Position numbers and translations under genes: made by a program. From NCBI GenBank assembly GCA_016778765.1, contig JADHOV010000017.1, forward strand, positions 1-59,355: 59,355 nucleotides of DNA, read 5' to 3'. Positions 47,787 through 57,346 of this stretch are shown here, one piece after another (positions within the stretch are counted from its first letter, which is position 1; every line of letters starts with the position of its first letter). Source of the stretch: Paracoccaceae bacterium (GTDB taxonomy: Bacteria > Pseudomonadota > Alphaproteobacteria > Rhodobacterales > Rhodobacteraceae). The notes under the pieces are model-generated. The model ran no database searches. It saw only the letters and a program-made list of their open reading frames with translations, and was not told where the DNA came from.

Positions 47787-48473
47787 ATGCAGGTTAAGAA
47801 GAAAAAAATGAATGCTGCTGATCTGGCCAGCATATTGCGCCGGGACATCATTCAAGGCGCCATTGCCCAGCATGAAAAACTTCCCGCCGAGCGCGAGATG
47901 GCCGAAACCTATGGCGTGTCGCGCGGCACGGTGCGCGAGGCGCTGATAAAATTGATGGACACGGATCTGGTTGATATCAAAAGAGGCAGCGGCACTTATG
48001 TAACATTTGAGGCACCACCCCCCCAGCCCAGCGTCATCCAAACAGCGAATCCGCTTGAACTGATTGATGCCCGCTTTGCCCTAGAGCCGCATATTTGCCG
48101 TTTGGCTGTTCTGCATGGTCGCCGCGCTGACTTCGATCGGTTGGGGCAATTATGCACTAAAATGGAGGCCAGCGTTGATAATACCGCGGCCTTCGCAGAG
48201 GCCGACACGGAGTTTCACCGCGCTTTGGTCGAATGCACTGGCAACGTTCTTTTGATCTGGATCATGGATCAGATCACATCGGTGCGCGGTCAAAGCGATT
48301 GGACAAGAATGCGCAGTTTGACGTTGAACACTGACATTATACAGCAATATAACGCGCAACACAGGCGCATTTTAAACGCGCTTTACAGTCGTGAACCTGA
48401 AGCCGCCGCAAGCAATATGAAAGAACACCTTGAAACTGCGCGCCTGTCCCTGACGCGGGCTGCGGCGGCATAG
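47787..48473 (+). CDS. GntR-family regulator (FCD type)
   Basis: 228 residues from ATG 47787 (MQVKKKKMNAADLASILRRD) with AAGGG upstream; the longer frame from 47556 overlaps the divergent gene. The winged helix is IIQGAIAQHEKLPAEREMAETYGVSRGTVREAL, then VDIKRGSGTYV. The FCD effector domain has IDARFALEPHICRLA, AFAEADTEFHRALVECTGN and YNAQHRRILNALYSREP, whose His and Asp residues often bind a metal and an acid ligand. It is divergent from the FAD oxidoreductase-gmaS operon and probably senses a pathway compound such as an N-methylated or glutamate-derived acid. Confidence 0.9.
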   Translation: MQVKKKKMNAADLASILRRDIIQGAIAQHEKLPAEREMAETYGVSRGTVREALIKLMDTDLVDIKRGSGTYVTFEAPPPQPSVIQTANPLELIDARFALEPHICRLAVLHGRRADFDRLGQLCTKMEASVDNTAAFAEADTEFHRALVECTGNVLLIWIMDQITSVRGQSDWTRMRSLTLNTDIIQQYNAQHRRILNALYSREPEAAASNMKEHLETARLSLTRAAAA

Positions 48474-48483
48474 GAACGCGCTG

Positions 48484-49203
48484 TTACGCACGCGCCGCGG
48501 TTTGCAACCAATTCAGATATAAACGCTCGGCCATGGCGTTAAACGCGTGCATATGGGCGGCGCAATCCGATTCCAGCATCTTTTGGCCATTGGCGCCCAG
48601 CGCCGCGGTCAAGCTGGCCGCATATTCTGGAATTTTGCCCCAATCCTGCACCGTGTTCTGTTCTATTTCAATATGAAATTGCAGCGAATAAGCCCGAGGG
48701 CCCCAGCTCATCGCTTGCACGGCGCAATCAGGCGATGTTGCCAAAACTTTCGCCCCTGCCGGCAGCGTTTTAATTTCCGCCCCATGCCATTGAAGGCAGC
48801 GCATACGTTCGGGCAATCCATCACATAAAATTCCAGAGGCGCCGGCTTCGGTTAATTGAACCTCACAGACCCCAATTTCTGGAATATCCGATTTACCAAC
48901 GCTGCCGCCCAGTGCCTCCGCCAGCAATTGATGGCCAAGGCACAGCCCTAGAAACGGCAAGCCTTTTTCTTCAACGGCCTGTTGAATAAGGGCTTTTTCA
49001 GCGACGAGCCAGGGATATGCCTCTTCTTGCCAGACATCCATCGGCCCGCCCATAACCCAAAGCCCATCATAGCCATCCAGCGCAGGCAAGGCCTCTCTCT
49101 CATCAAGATGCACCGCGTCCCAACTGTGGCCATCTTCCTGCAAAAATTGGCGAAAAATACCGGGATGTTCTGCCCGAGCATGTTGTAAAACAAGTAAATG
49201 CAT
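48484..49203 (-). CDS. Class I glutamine amidotransferase-like hydrolase
   Basis: 239 residues. The nucleophile elbow is FLGLCLGHQLLAEALGG (Cys), and the second catalytic pair is in YSLQFHIEIE (His and Glu). The oxyanion segment is VMGGPMDVW. There is no synthetase domain, so it is a stand-alone GATase1, of the kind that acts on gamma-glutamyl compounds such as the gamma-glutamyl-gamma-aminobutyrate hydrolase. Convergent with GntR, it lies between the gmaS and mgd operons. Hydrolysis of gamma-glutamylmethylamide or a similar compound is a possible but unproven role. Confidence 0.85.
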   Translation of the reverse strand: MHLLVLQHARAEHPGIFRQFLQEDGHSWDAVHLDEREALPALDGYDGLWVMGGPMDVWQEEAYPWLVAEKALIQQAVEEKGLPFLGLCLGHQLLAEALGGSVGKSDIPEIGVCEVQLTEAGASGILCDGLPERMRCLQWHGAEIKTLPAGAKVLATSPDCAVQAMSWGPRAYSLQFHIEIEQNTVQDWGKIPEYAASLTAALGANGQKMLESDCAAHMHAFNAMAERLYLNWLQTAARA

Positions 49204-49256
49204 GTGCCCTCCTAGCTGCGTTTACATAGGCATCTCTTAGCCCTTTAGACAAGTAT

Positions 49257-50231
49257 TTAGCGAAATTCCGACGGCGCGCGGCCGAAATATTCCCGAAATA
49301 CACGCGAAAAATGCGAGGCGCTTGAGAAGCCGGTTGCCAGCCCAATTTCGGTGAGCGACAGCGGTGAGTTGGTCAATAAATTGCGCGCCTTATCAAGCCT
49401 TAAATCGCGATAATAGCCCATGGTTGACCGCCCCAATTTAAGCGAAAACAACCGATTGAGCTGGCGCGGTGAAATTTTTGACACTTGCGCCAATTGCTTG
49501 AGCGTCAGCGGATCCGCAACATGCGCCTCCATCGCTTTCACCGTTTCTAACACCTGTGCGTTGGTTGATCCGATCCGCGCGATCAATCCGCTGCGCTGAG
49601 GCCCAATCGAGGGGCGAATTTCCGTATGTAAAAACCAATCGCTAACCAAACTGGCAAAAACTGATCCCTGATGTTGCGTAATCAAGGCCAGCATCAAATC
49701 CAGCGCGGCTGTTCCACCGGCGCAGGTCAAACGATCCCGATCGATAACGTAGAGGCTGCGTTCAAGCAGCAGATGCGGTGCGCTTTCTTCGAGCGCCGCG
49801 GCATGTTCCCAATGCACGGTCATACGCCGCTCTGCCATCAAGCCTGCATTGGCCAGAATGACTGGCCCACCCGACACCCCGCCGAGGCGCACGCCAAATC
49901 GGGCGATCTTTGCCAGCCAATTCCCAACGGCCATATCCGCAAAGGTGGCCGGATTGCCGCCGGCAACAACAAACACATAATCAAGGCGGGGTGCGGTCAA
50001 AAGCGTTGCTTGCGGCGCAACACTGGCAGCGCCAGAACTAGACACCGACTCAAGTGATGGGCTAATATTCACAACCTCATAAAGCATGCGTCGGCTCAAC
50101 ATATTGGCGGCGCGGAACGGCTCAACCGTGGATGCATACGACATCAAGGCAAAGCCATCGATCGGCAAAACACCAATTCGGATAATATCCGTCTGGTCTC
50201 TTTGGCTCAGTAATGTACCAATTTTTTCCAT
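49257..50231 (-). CDS. GlxA-type AraC-family regulator divergent from mgdA
   Basis: 324 residues from ATG 50231; the longer frame to 50315 would overlap mgdA. The N-terminal DJ-1/PfpI-like domain has RIGVLPIDGFALMSYASTVEPFRAAN, and the C-terminal AraC domain has LKQLAQVSKISPRQLNRLFSLKLG and SLTEIGLATGFSSASHFSRVFREYFG. GlxA-like regulators control catabolism of nitrogen compounds such as glycine betaine, carnitine or arginine. Its position 82 bp from mgdA on the opposite strand makes it the likely regulator of mgdABCD. Confidence 0.88.
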   Translation of the reverse strand: MEKIGTLLSQRDQTDIIRIGVLPIDGFALMSYASTVEPFRAANMLSRRMLYEVVNISPSLESVSSSGAASVAPQATLLTAPRLDYVFVVAGGNPATFADMAVGNWLAKIARFGVRLGGVSGGPVILANAGLMAERRMTVHWEHAAALEESAPHLLLERSLYVIDRDRLTCAGGTAALDLMLALITQHQGSVFASLVSDWFLHTEIRPSIGPQRSGLIARIGSTNAQVLETVKAMEAHVADPLTLKQLAQVSKISPRQLNRLFSLKLGRSTMGYYRDLRLDKARNLLTNSPLSLTEIGLATGFSSASHFSRVFREYFGRAPSEFR

Positions 50232-50313
50232 TTTTTTATAGTAAACGTCTTTTTTGGAAAAGTATATGCTTAATGATCCGATAAGATAACGTTGAAATAA
50301 AGGTGTTGTCAGC

Positions 50314-51564
50314 ATGAATTACTCTGCATTGAAAATCCTAACGCAGGGATTGACCGGAAATAAAGGTTGGAAACCCGCGTGGCGCGACCCGCAGCCGAAA
50401 GACAGCTATGACGTGGTGATCGTGGGCGGTGGCGGCCATGGGCTATCGACGGCGCATTATCTGGCCAAAACCTATGGGATCACCAATGTTGCAGTGTTGG
50501 AAAAAGGCTGGCTTGGCTCGGGCAATATCGGGCGCAACACAACAATTATCCGCTCAAATTACATGCTGCCGGGCAACGAACCCTTTTACGAATTGTCTTT
50601 GAAGCTTTGGGAAGGCCTGGAGCAAGATTTTAATTACAATGCCATGGTCAGCCAACGCTCGATCCTCAATCTATTTCACTCTGATCCACAACGAGACGCG
50701 TTTGTGCGACGCGCCAATGCGATGATATTGGCTGGTGCCGATGCGGAATTGGCGGATCAGGCGCAATTGCGGCGCGAACTTCCCTTTTTGGATTTTGACA
50801 ATGCGCGGTTTCCCATCAAGGGCGGGCTGTACCAAAGGCGGGGCGGCACCGTGCGCCATGACGCTGTGGCCTGGGGCTATGCGCGTGGCGCTGATAGCCG
50901 AGGCGTAGATATTGTCCAGAATTGCGAAGTCACCGGTTTTCACATTGAAAACGGCAAATGCAGTGGGGTGGAAACCTCTAGAGGGCCCATCAAGGCACGC
51001 AAAGTGGCCGTTTGCGTGGCCGGATCATCCAGCCGCGTGATGGCGCAAGCGGGCATGCGTCTGCCAATCGAAAGCCACGTGCTACAAGCGTTTGTCACCG
51101 AGGGGCTGAAACCCACCCTGCCCGGTGTGATCACCTTTGGTGCCGGCCATTTTTACGTGAGCCAATCCGACAAGGGCGGGTTGGTCTTTGGCGGTGATAT
51201 CGACGGCTATAACAGCTACGCCCAGCGCGGCAATTTACCGGTGGTTGAAGATGTGGCTGAGGGCGGAATGGCAATCATGCCAATGATCGGGCGGGCGCGT
51301 TTGTTGCGCAGCTGGGGCGGCATTATGGACATGTCTATGGACGGCTCCCCCTTTATCGACAAAACCCATATTGACGGGCTCTATTTCAATGGCGGTTGGT
51401 GCTATGGCGGGTTTAAAGCCACCCCGGCCAGTGGCTTATGCTATGCCCATTTGCTCGCGACTGATGCCCCCCACCCTGTTGCAACAGAGCTGCGCCTTGA
51501 CCGGTTCAAGCGCGGCCATTTAATCGATGAAAAGGGCCAAGGCTCGCAACCAAATTTACACTGA
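50314..51564 (+). CDS. mgdA: N-methylglutamate dehydrogenase / sarcosine oxidase beta-like subunit
   Basis: 416 residues of the SoxB type. The FAD motif is DVVIVGGGGHGLSTAHYLAK, followed by LEKGWLGSGNIGRNTTIIRSNYM, with the conserved FNGGWCYGGFKATPASG near the C-terminus. In the heterotetramer this subunit oxidises the N-methyl amine. It is first of the four-gene mgdABCD set. Roseobacters also carry true soxBDAG operons, usually with folate genes; here tmm and gmaS nearby favour N-methylglutamate as substrate. Confidence 0.88.
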   Translation: MNYSALKILTQGLTGNKGWKPAWRDPQPKDSYDVVIVGGGGHGLSTAHYLAKTYGITNVAVLEKGWLGSGNIGRNTTIIRSNYMLPGNEPFYELSLKLWEGLEQDFNYNAMVSQRSILNLFHSDPQRDAFVRRANAMILAGADAELADQAQLRRELPFLDFDNARFPIKGGLYQRRGGTVRHDAVAWGYARGADSRGVDIVQNCEVTGFHIENGKCSGVETSRGPIKARKVAVCVAGSSSRVMAQAGMRLPIESHVLQAFVTEGLKPTLPGVITFGAGHFYVSQSDKGGLVFGGDIDGYNSYAQRGNLPVVEDVAEGGMAIMPMIGRARLLRSWGGIMDMSMDGSPFIDKTHIDGLYFNGGWCYGGFKATPASGLCYAHLLATDAPHPVATELRLDRFKRGHLIDEKGQGSQPNLH

Positions 51565-51671
51565 CCCCAGCACCGAAACGTTGAACTTGACATGATTATA
51601 CACCCTCAAAATCGCTTTCCTTTCTTACCCGCGCTCGAGCTTTGCACCAGAGCGCGCGCAGGAGATTTTTC

Positions 51672-51959
51672 ATGATTATCAACCACCCACTGCTAGGCCC
51701 GCGCGACGCGGCCGAATTTGTTTATTTGGGCGATGCCAGCCTGATCGACCGGCCTGATCCAAACGCAGAAGATGCCGCCGAACAGTTTTATGAATATGGC
51801 TATCTGCGCGATAATCCGGCCGGGATGCATGAAGAGCTTTGGTATCACGAACAAGGCGACCGATCTTGGCTGGTTGTCACACGCGACACACTGACCCATG
51901 GCATAACGGCGGTGCGTTTGGCCCGCGATGCCGCAAAAGAAAGAGGCCGCAACAGATGA
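51672..51959 (+). CDS. mgdB: N-methylglutamate dehydrogenase / sarcosine oxidase delta-like subunit
   Basis: 95 residues from ATG 51672 (GGAG before it), matching SoxD: NHPLLGPRDAAEFVYLGDASLI and GMHEELWYHEQGDRSWLVVTRDTLTHGI. SoxD-type subunits normally bind a zinc ion through Cys and His; the usual N-terminal Cys pair is absent here, with Asn-His in its place. It lies 107 bp after mgdA and overlaps mgdC by 4 bases (ATGA). Confidence 0.88.
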   Translation: MIINHPLLGPRDAAEFVYLGDASLIDRPDPNAEDAAEQFYEYGYLRDNPAGMHEELWYHEQGDRSWLVVTRDTLTHGITAVRLARDAAKERGRNR

Positions 51960-54904
51960 AACAAATTCACCGCCTCGCGGGTGGTTTAATCGATCGTAAT
52001 ACACCCTTAAATTTTGAGTTTAATGGCAGGCGCTTTGAAGGCTATCAGGGCGACACGCTGGCCTCAGCTCTGATCGCGAATGGCCAAACGCTGGTGGGGC
52101 GCAGTTTTAAATACCACCGCCCGCGCGGTATCTTCAGCGCAGGCTCTGAGGAACCTAACGCTTTGGTTGAACTGCGCAAAGGCGCATTTCAAGAGCCGAA
52201 TACCCGAGCCACCACTGTCGAGTTATTCGACCAGCTCAGCGCAAAAAGCCAGAATCATCGTGGCTCTTTAGAGTTTGATATGATGGCCTTCACAGATTAT
52301 CTATCGCCATTCTTAAGCGCCGGGTTCTATTATAAAACCTTCATGTGGCCCAAATTTGCATGGGAAAAACTCTATGAACCAGCCATTCGCGCGGCGGCTG
52401 GCTTGGGCAGCCTGTCTTTGAAAGACGATCCAGACGTATATGACAAAGGTTTTTTGCATTGTGATCTTTTGGTCATCGGCGCAGGTCCCAGTGGTTTGGC
52501 CGCTGCGCGCGCCGCCGCATTCAGCGGGGCACAGGTTATCCTAGCAGATGAAGATTTCCGAGCGGGGGGGCGGCTCAACAGCGAAACCTTCGAGGTTGAT
52601 GAGCAAGCGGGGGCGGATTGGGCGCAGGCGCTCTGGCAAGAGCTGGCAAGTCTGCCCAATGTAAGGCTGATGACGCGCACCACAATCTATGGGGCATATG
52701 ATCACGGCATTTATGGCGCGCTTGAGCGCCGCACCGACCATTTGCCCCATTCTGACGGAAAACCCAGGCAAATCCTGTGGCGCATCTATTCAAAGCGCGC
52801 GGTCTTGGCCGCAGGTGCAACGGAACGCCCGATTGCTTTTGGCAATAATGATCGCCCGGGGATCATGCTTGCGGGCGCGGTGCGCAGCTATGTAAACCGA
52901 TTTGCTGCGACACCGGGCGAGCGGATCAGCATTTTTACCAATAATGATGATGGGTGGCGCACAGCGCGCGATCTCAGCGCCCAAGGCGTGTCGGTGGCTG
53001 CGGTTATTGACAGCCGCGATATTTCCCCAGTAACCGAAATTCCGCATGCAAAAATTGTTATGGGCGCCGGCGTTATGGACACATCCGGGCGCAAGGCTTT
53101 GAAAGAGATCACCCTGACCACCGGTCAGAAGATTATGACAGATTGTTTGGCCGTCTCTGGTGGCTGGAACCCGAATGTCCATTTAACCTGCCATCAACGT
53201 GGCCGACCAAGCTGGGCAGAAGACATAAATGCGTTTGTGCCCGGCAAAGATCTTCCCCCAGGAATGCAAGTTGTGGGGGCCGCGCAAGGCGATCTAACAT
53301 TGTCGCAAGCGATTAGCGGCGCGCATCAAAAGGCCAAAGAGATGGTCAAAGATCTGGGCTTCACAGCCACGCGAAAAGCCGCACCCAAAGCCAGCGATGA
53401 AGCCAGCACGGGGGCTGCATTCTGGCATGTCAGCGCCAGTAAAGCCCGCGCTTGGATTGATTTGCAAAATGACGTGACGGTCAAGGATATTCGCCAATCC
53501 TATCAGGAAGGGTTTCGCTCGGTTGAACATCTCAAGCGCTATACCACGCTGGGCATGGCCACGGATCAGGGCAAAACCTCCAACATCCCTGCTTTGGCGA
53601 TTATGGCGGAATGTACGGGTAAAACGATCCCTGAAACCGGCACCACGATTTTCCGCCCGCCCTACACGCCGGTGCCCATGGGCGCTTTGGCTGGACGTGT
53701 GCGGGGCAAGGATTTTCGCCCCTATCGGCTGACTCCCAGCCATCGTTGGGCCGAAGAAAATGGCGCGACCTTTGTGGAAACCGGGAATTGGTTGCGCGCC
53801 CAATGGTATGCCCGCCCTGGGGAACAAGGCTGGCGCGACAGCGTTGATCGCGAAGTAGAAATGACCCGAGCATCCGTGGGTATTTGCGATGTCACAACTT
53901 TAGGAAAAATCGATATCCAAGGCAAAGATGCTGCCCTGTTTTTAAACCATATTTACACCAATGCCTTCCTCAAACTGCCCGTGGGCAAAGTGCGTTACGG
54001 GCTGATGTTGCGCGAAGACGGCATCGCTTATGATGATGGCACAACGGCCCGATTGGGCGAAAACCATTTTGTGATGACCACAACGACCGCCAATGCCGTC
54101 TTGGTCTTTCGGCGCTTAGAATTTGCGCGGCAATGCCTGTGGCCTGAGCTTGATGTTCATATGATTTCCACCACGGATGCTTGGGCACAATTTGCGGTGG
54201 CCGGGCCGAATTCGCGCGCGCTGTTGCAAAAGCTTGTCGACAAACCGTTCGATTTGTCAAACGAAGGCTTCGGCTTCATGGCTTGCGCTGAAACCACCGT
54301 CTGCGGCGGTACGCCAGCCCGTTTGTTCAGAATTTCTTTTTCAGGTGAATTGGCCTATGAAATCGCCGTGCCCGCGCGCTTTGGCACCGCAATGATGGAC
54401 TGCTTGATGCAAGCGGGTCAGGAATTTGACGCTGTGCCCTATGGTACCGAAGCGCTTGGGGTGATGCGGATCGAAAAAGGCCATGCCGCGGGCAATGAAT
54501 TAAACGGGCAAACATCAGCGTTGAATCTGGGGCTGGGCGGGCTTGTCAGCGCCAAGAAAGATTGCATCGGCAAAATCCTGTCTCAACGCCCGGAAATGAA
54601 CCGCGAAGATTCGATCCGCCTTGTCGGGTTTAAACCCGTCGATCAAAGCCAAGCGCTGTCTGCTGGGGCGCATTTCATCGCGTTGAATGACGCAGCAACA
54701 ATGGCCAATGATCAAGGCTGGATGTCTTCGGTAGCCTATTCGCCGGTTTTGGGGCATTCGATCGGCTTGGGCTTTATAAAGGCGGGCCATGAACGCATGG
54801 GCGAAGTGGTGCGCGCGGTCAACCCAGCCCAGAATAAAGAGGTACAGGTGAAGATCGTATCACCGCATTTCTATGATCCGGATGGAGGGCGGCAACGTGG
54901 CTGA
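51956..54904 (+). CDS. mgdC: N-methylglutamate dehydrogenase / sarcosine oxidase alpha-like subunit
   Basis: 982 residues from ATG 51956; the frame is open to 51839 but that part lies in mgdB. Order of domains: an N-terminal 2Fe-2S-like fold without its cysteines (FNGRRFEGYQGDTLASALIANG, KYHRPRG), a NAD-binding pyridine nucleotide-disulfide fold ([28 protein letters not shown]), and a C-terminal GcvT-like folate-binding part (from about 600; RIEKGHAAGNELNGQTSALNLGLGG). It passes the formaldehyde unit to tetrahydrofolate. It overlaps mgdD by 8 bases. Confidence 0.9.
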   Translation: MKQIHRLAGGLIDRNTPLNFEFNGRRFEGYQGDTLASALIANGQTLVGRSFKYHRPRGIFSAGSEEPNALVELRKGAFQEPNTRATTVELFDQLSAKSQNHRGSLEFDMMAFTDYLSPFLSAGFYYKTFMWPKFAWEKLYEPAIRAAAGLGSLSLKDDPDVYDKGFLHCDLLVIGAGPSGLAAARAAAFSGAQVILADEDFRAGGRLNSETFEVDEQAGADWAQALWQELASLPNVRLMTRTTIYGAYDHGIYGALERRTDHLPHSDGKPRQILWRIYSKRAVLAAGATERPIAFGNNDRPGIMLAGAVRSYVNRFAATPGERISIFTNNDDGWRTARDLSAQGVSVAAVIDSRDISPVTEIPHAKIVMGAGVMDTSGRKALKEITLTTGQKIMTDCLAVSGGWNPNVHLTCHQRGRPSWAEDINAFVPGKDLPPGMQVVGAAQGDLTLSQAISGAHQKAKEMVKDLGFTATRKAAPKASDEASTGAAFWHVSASKARAWIDLQNDVTVKDIRQSYQEGFRSVEHLKRYTTLGMATDQGKTSNIPALAIMAECTGKTIPETGTTIFRPPYTPVPMGALAGRVRGKDFRPYRLTPSHRWAEENGATFVETGNWLRAQWYARPGEQGWRDSVDREVEMTRASVGICDVTTLGKIDIQGKDAALFLNHIYTNAFLKLPVGKVRYGLMLREDGIAYDDGTTARLGENHFVMTTTTANAVLVFRRLEFARQCLWPELDVHMISTTDAWAQFAVAGPNSRALLQKLVDKPFDLSNEGFGFMACAETTVCGGTPARLFRISFSGELAYEIAVPARFGTAMMDCLMQAGQEFDAVPYGTEALGVMRIEKGHAAGNELNGQTSALNLGLGGLVSAKKDCIGKILSQRPEMNREDSIRLVGFKPVDQSQALSAGAHFIALNDAATMANDQGWMSSVAYSPVLGHSIGLGFIKAGHERMGEVVRAVNPAQNKEVQVKIVSPHFYDPDGGRQRG

Positions 54905-55472
54905 ATATAGATTAACCTCGGAAGAATTTCTTGGCGGCTATCAAGCGCAATTTGGACCAATCAGCCTGCGCGAGATCAGCGATATATGCATGGTCTCGAT
55001 GGCGGTTCCCTTGGCAGAGGAGCAAGCTGTTCGCAAAGCTTTGAAAGCAGCTTTTGGTATCGATATGCCCGATATCGGGCAGAGCCAAGGCGCGGCAGCG
55101 CTGGACTCGCGGGTGCTACGCATGGGATTGGATCAGATGTTGGTACTTTTCGCGCAAGCGCAAAATACCGAACGCCCGGAGCAACAGATTAAAACCCTGA
55201 TGAAAAGCGCCGTTTACACAACAGATCAAAGCCATAACTGGGTTGGTTTGGAAATATCCGGGCCTGGTTGCCGCAGCGCGCTTGAGCGCATTTGTCCCAT
55301 TGATTTGCACCCCGAGAAGTTCGCGGTTAACGCGGTTGCGCGCACGCAGATGGAGCATCTGGGCACAATAATTTTATGCGTAGATCACGAAACCTATTGG
55401 CTGTTTTCGGCCAGCTCATCGGCGAAATCGTTTTTACATGCGCTTGAAACATCGATCCACAACGTTCAATGA
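54897..55472 (+). CDS. mgdD: N-methylglutamate dehydrogenase / sarcosine oxidase gamma-like subunit
   Basis: 191 residues from GTG 54897, chosen because GGAGGG precedes it; ATG 54873 or 54882 in the same frame are alternatives. The SoxG pattern is visible in TDQSHNWVGLEISGPGCRSALERICPIDLHPEKFAVNAVARTQMEHLG and in the final YWLFSASSSAKSFLHALE. This subunit completes the heterotetramer. It ends 90 bp from the convergent tmm gene. Confidence 0.87.
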   Translation: MAEYRLTSEEFLGGYQAQFGPISLREISDICMVSMAVPLAEEQAVRKALKAAFGIDMPDIGQSQGAAALDSRVLRMGLDQMLVLFAQAQNTERPEQQIKTLMKSAVYTTDQSHNWVGLEISGPGCRSALERICPIDLHPEKFAVNAVARTQMEHLGTIILCVDHETYWLFSASSSAKSFLHALETSIHNVQ

Positions 55473-55562
55473 TTCAAAACACAAGTTAACAAAGCGCTGC
55501 GGAGGGCAGAAAAACAAGGCTTTTCCCGAGCAGCAAAGACGTCTTATGTGGATTAAAATCTG

Positions 55563-56906
55563 TCAGCTTTGAAGATAGCTTTCCAATGAATCATCCAGCG
55601 CCTCTTTCCAGGGCGTGTGATGAACCGGCGCCATTTTGCCAGTGATCGCCGACTTGTAGCCATTATCACGGAAACCCATAATATCCTGACCCTTATGCGC
55701 CTTCCATTGGAAGAACGCCACGCAGGCGCCATCCACATCGAAATCTGGATAATCGGTTTCGCCAATCAACTCTTTCACGTAATCCCCCTGATAGGTGATT
55801 GCGTATTTTGCATCATCGCTAAGCTCTTCGCGCGCCTCCCGCTCGGCCACATCTGCCAGCAAACGGGCTTTATCCTGAGGTATCGCAAGCCGCCCCATAA
55901 TCACATCCCGTACCCACCAGGCTTGAGCGTCAAACATATTAAACGTAAACCATTGATCCTGCATGCCAAGGTAAAATAATCTCGGGTTATGGACCCAAGC
56001 CACCCCTTTATAAAGATCAGCTGCAGCCAGCCGGTTGGCCGTGGCCAAACGCAAATCATCCGGAAGAAAATTAAAGAAATGCTTGTAACCCGTGCATAGA
56101 ATGATTGAATCAACCTCGCGATTGCTGCCATCGATGAAATATGCAGTTTTGCCCTCTACGCGCTTTAGCGCCGGCACTTCTTGCCAATTTTTGGGCCAAT
56201 CAAACCCGATCGGCGCGGTTCGATGCGCCACGGTCACCGAGCGGCAGCCATATTTCCAACATTGCGATCCAATATCCTCTGCAGAATAAGAGGTGCCCAA
56301 AATTAAGATATCCTGATCTGTGAATTCTCGGGCATCTCTGAAATCATGCGCATGCAAAATCCGCCCATTAAAGCTTTCAAACCCCGTATAATATGGCATA
56401 TTTGGCGTTGAAAAATGGCCCGAAGCCACCACCACATGATCAAAGAGTTCGGTATAGCTGCTGTCTTTTTCATGATCATGGGCGGTGACATGAAATTTTT
56501 CGCTGGCGGGATCATAAGACACCCAACGAATTACCGTGTTAAAGCGGATCCAATCTTTGACCCCGGCGGCGTTGACCCGCCCCTCAATATAATCAAACAA
56601 AACAGCGCGCGGCGGGTAAGATGCAATGGGTCGACCAAAATGCGTATCAAAACTGTAATCCGCAAATTCAAGGCCTTCTTTGGGCCCATTTGACCAAAGG
56701 TAGCGATACATTGAGCCATGGCAGGGCTCGCCATTTGCGTCCAGACCGGTGCGCCAATCATAGGCCCATAAACCGCCCCACGTGGCCTGTTTTTCAAAGC
56801 AGACAACCTCTGGAATTTCAACGCCCGCCATGGCGGCGGATTGAAATGCGCGCAATTGTGCAAGCCCCGATGGCCCGGCTCCGATCACTGCGATACGTTT
56901 TTGCAT
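55563..56906 (-). CDS. tmm: Trimethylamine monooxygenase (flavin-containing)
   Basis: 447 residues, typical of bacterial Tmm. The FAD motif is GAGPSG (9-14), the FMO signature is [11 protein letters not shown] (179-189), and the NADPH motif is GTSYSA (204-209). Regions such as [20 protein letters not shown] and [18 protein letters not shown] are distinctive for Tmm. The enzyme oxidises trimethylamine to TMAO using NADPH and oxygen and also acts on other methylated amines. GAGGGA precedes the ATG. It is divergent from amt2 across 440 bp and 17 kb from the TMAO transporter genes. Confidence 0.94.
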   Translation of the reverse strand: MQKRIAVIGAGPSGLAQLRAFQSAAMAGVEIPEVVCFEKQATWGGLWAYDWRTGLDANGEPCHGSMYRYLWSNGPKEGLEFADYSFDTHFGRPIASYPPRAVLFDYIEGRVNAAGVKDWIRFNTVIRWVSYDPASEKFHVTAHDHEKDSSYTELFDHVVVASGHFSTPNMPYYTGFESFNGRILHAHDFRDAREFTDQDILILGTSYSAEDIGSQCWKYGCRSVTVAHRTAPIGFDWPKNWQEVPALKRVEGKTAYFIDGSNREVDSIILCTGYKHFFNFLPDDLRLATANRLAAADLYKGVAWVHNPRLFYLGMQDQWFTFNMFDAQAWWVRDVIMGRLAIPQDKARLLADVAEREAREELSDDAKYAITYQGDYVKELIGETDYPDFDVDGACVAFFQWKAHKGQDIMGFRDNGYKSAITGKMAPVHHTPWKEALDDSLESYLQS

Positions 56907-57346
56907 AAGTCCCTCACTTTTTAAGGCAGATAGCCCTCGCGGATCACGGGTTCCACCTTCTCATTCTTATTCACTTGCGCCGCGACATTTCACCCACAGG
57001 CAAAGAAACGCAAAACCAACTGCAATTTCAAGATCATCAAAGCGGCCAGAGAGCCACCTGCGGTTTTAAATCTCAAAAAAAAATAAAAACCAAACTCTCG
57101 ATTGCACTCCCCCTGTCACAAAAAAATATATAACGCATTGAAAAATATAGTTTTTATTTTTTTCATTTAGTCTCTAGCCTCTAATTTATAAGGGCATAGA
57201 CCCCAAAATCTATTCGCCAAAAAGACCAGAAAATTTGCAATGATCAGCCACGCTTAGGCCCTGCTTAAGCGGCCAAACCGCAATGGCACATCAGAATGTC
57301 CGCGGAGCGGCACGGGAGTAAAATTTAAAAACGAAGGGAACAGATC
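56907..57346. promoter_or_regulatory. Divergent tmm/amt2 promoter region
   Basis: 440 bp with no supported ORF. It holds an A+T stretch at about 57120-57170, including the element shared with amt1 and gmaS. A TGGCAC at 57284-57289 is not followed by TTGC at the right distance, so it is not a sigma54 promoter. The single stretch must serve both trimethylamine oxidation and ammonium/methylammonium uptake, so common control is likely. Confidence 0.5.
57122..57150 (+). promoter_or_regulatory. A+T element upstream of amt2
   Basis: AAAAATATA (57122-57130), 10 bases, then AAAAATATAG (57141-57150). Within it, ATATATA-N8-AAAAATATAG (57126-57150) has the same length and end sequences as the element at 28786-28810 before amt1. 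It ends 196 nt before the amt2 start, leaving room for a leader. Confidence 0.4.

Noticed and set aside
50314-55472. Calling mgdABCD a true sarcosine oxidase operon (soxBDAG)
   Set aside because: Sequence alone fits both, but gmaS-mgsABC and tmm nearby and the absence of glyA or purU favour N-methylglutamate; kept as an alternative in the entries.
57284-57299. TGGCAC as half of a sigma54 promoter before amt2
   Set aside because: The required TTGC is missing at the -12 spacing, and NtrC here lacks the sigma54-contact loop.
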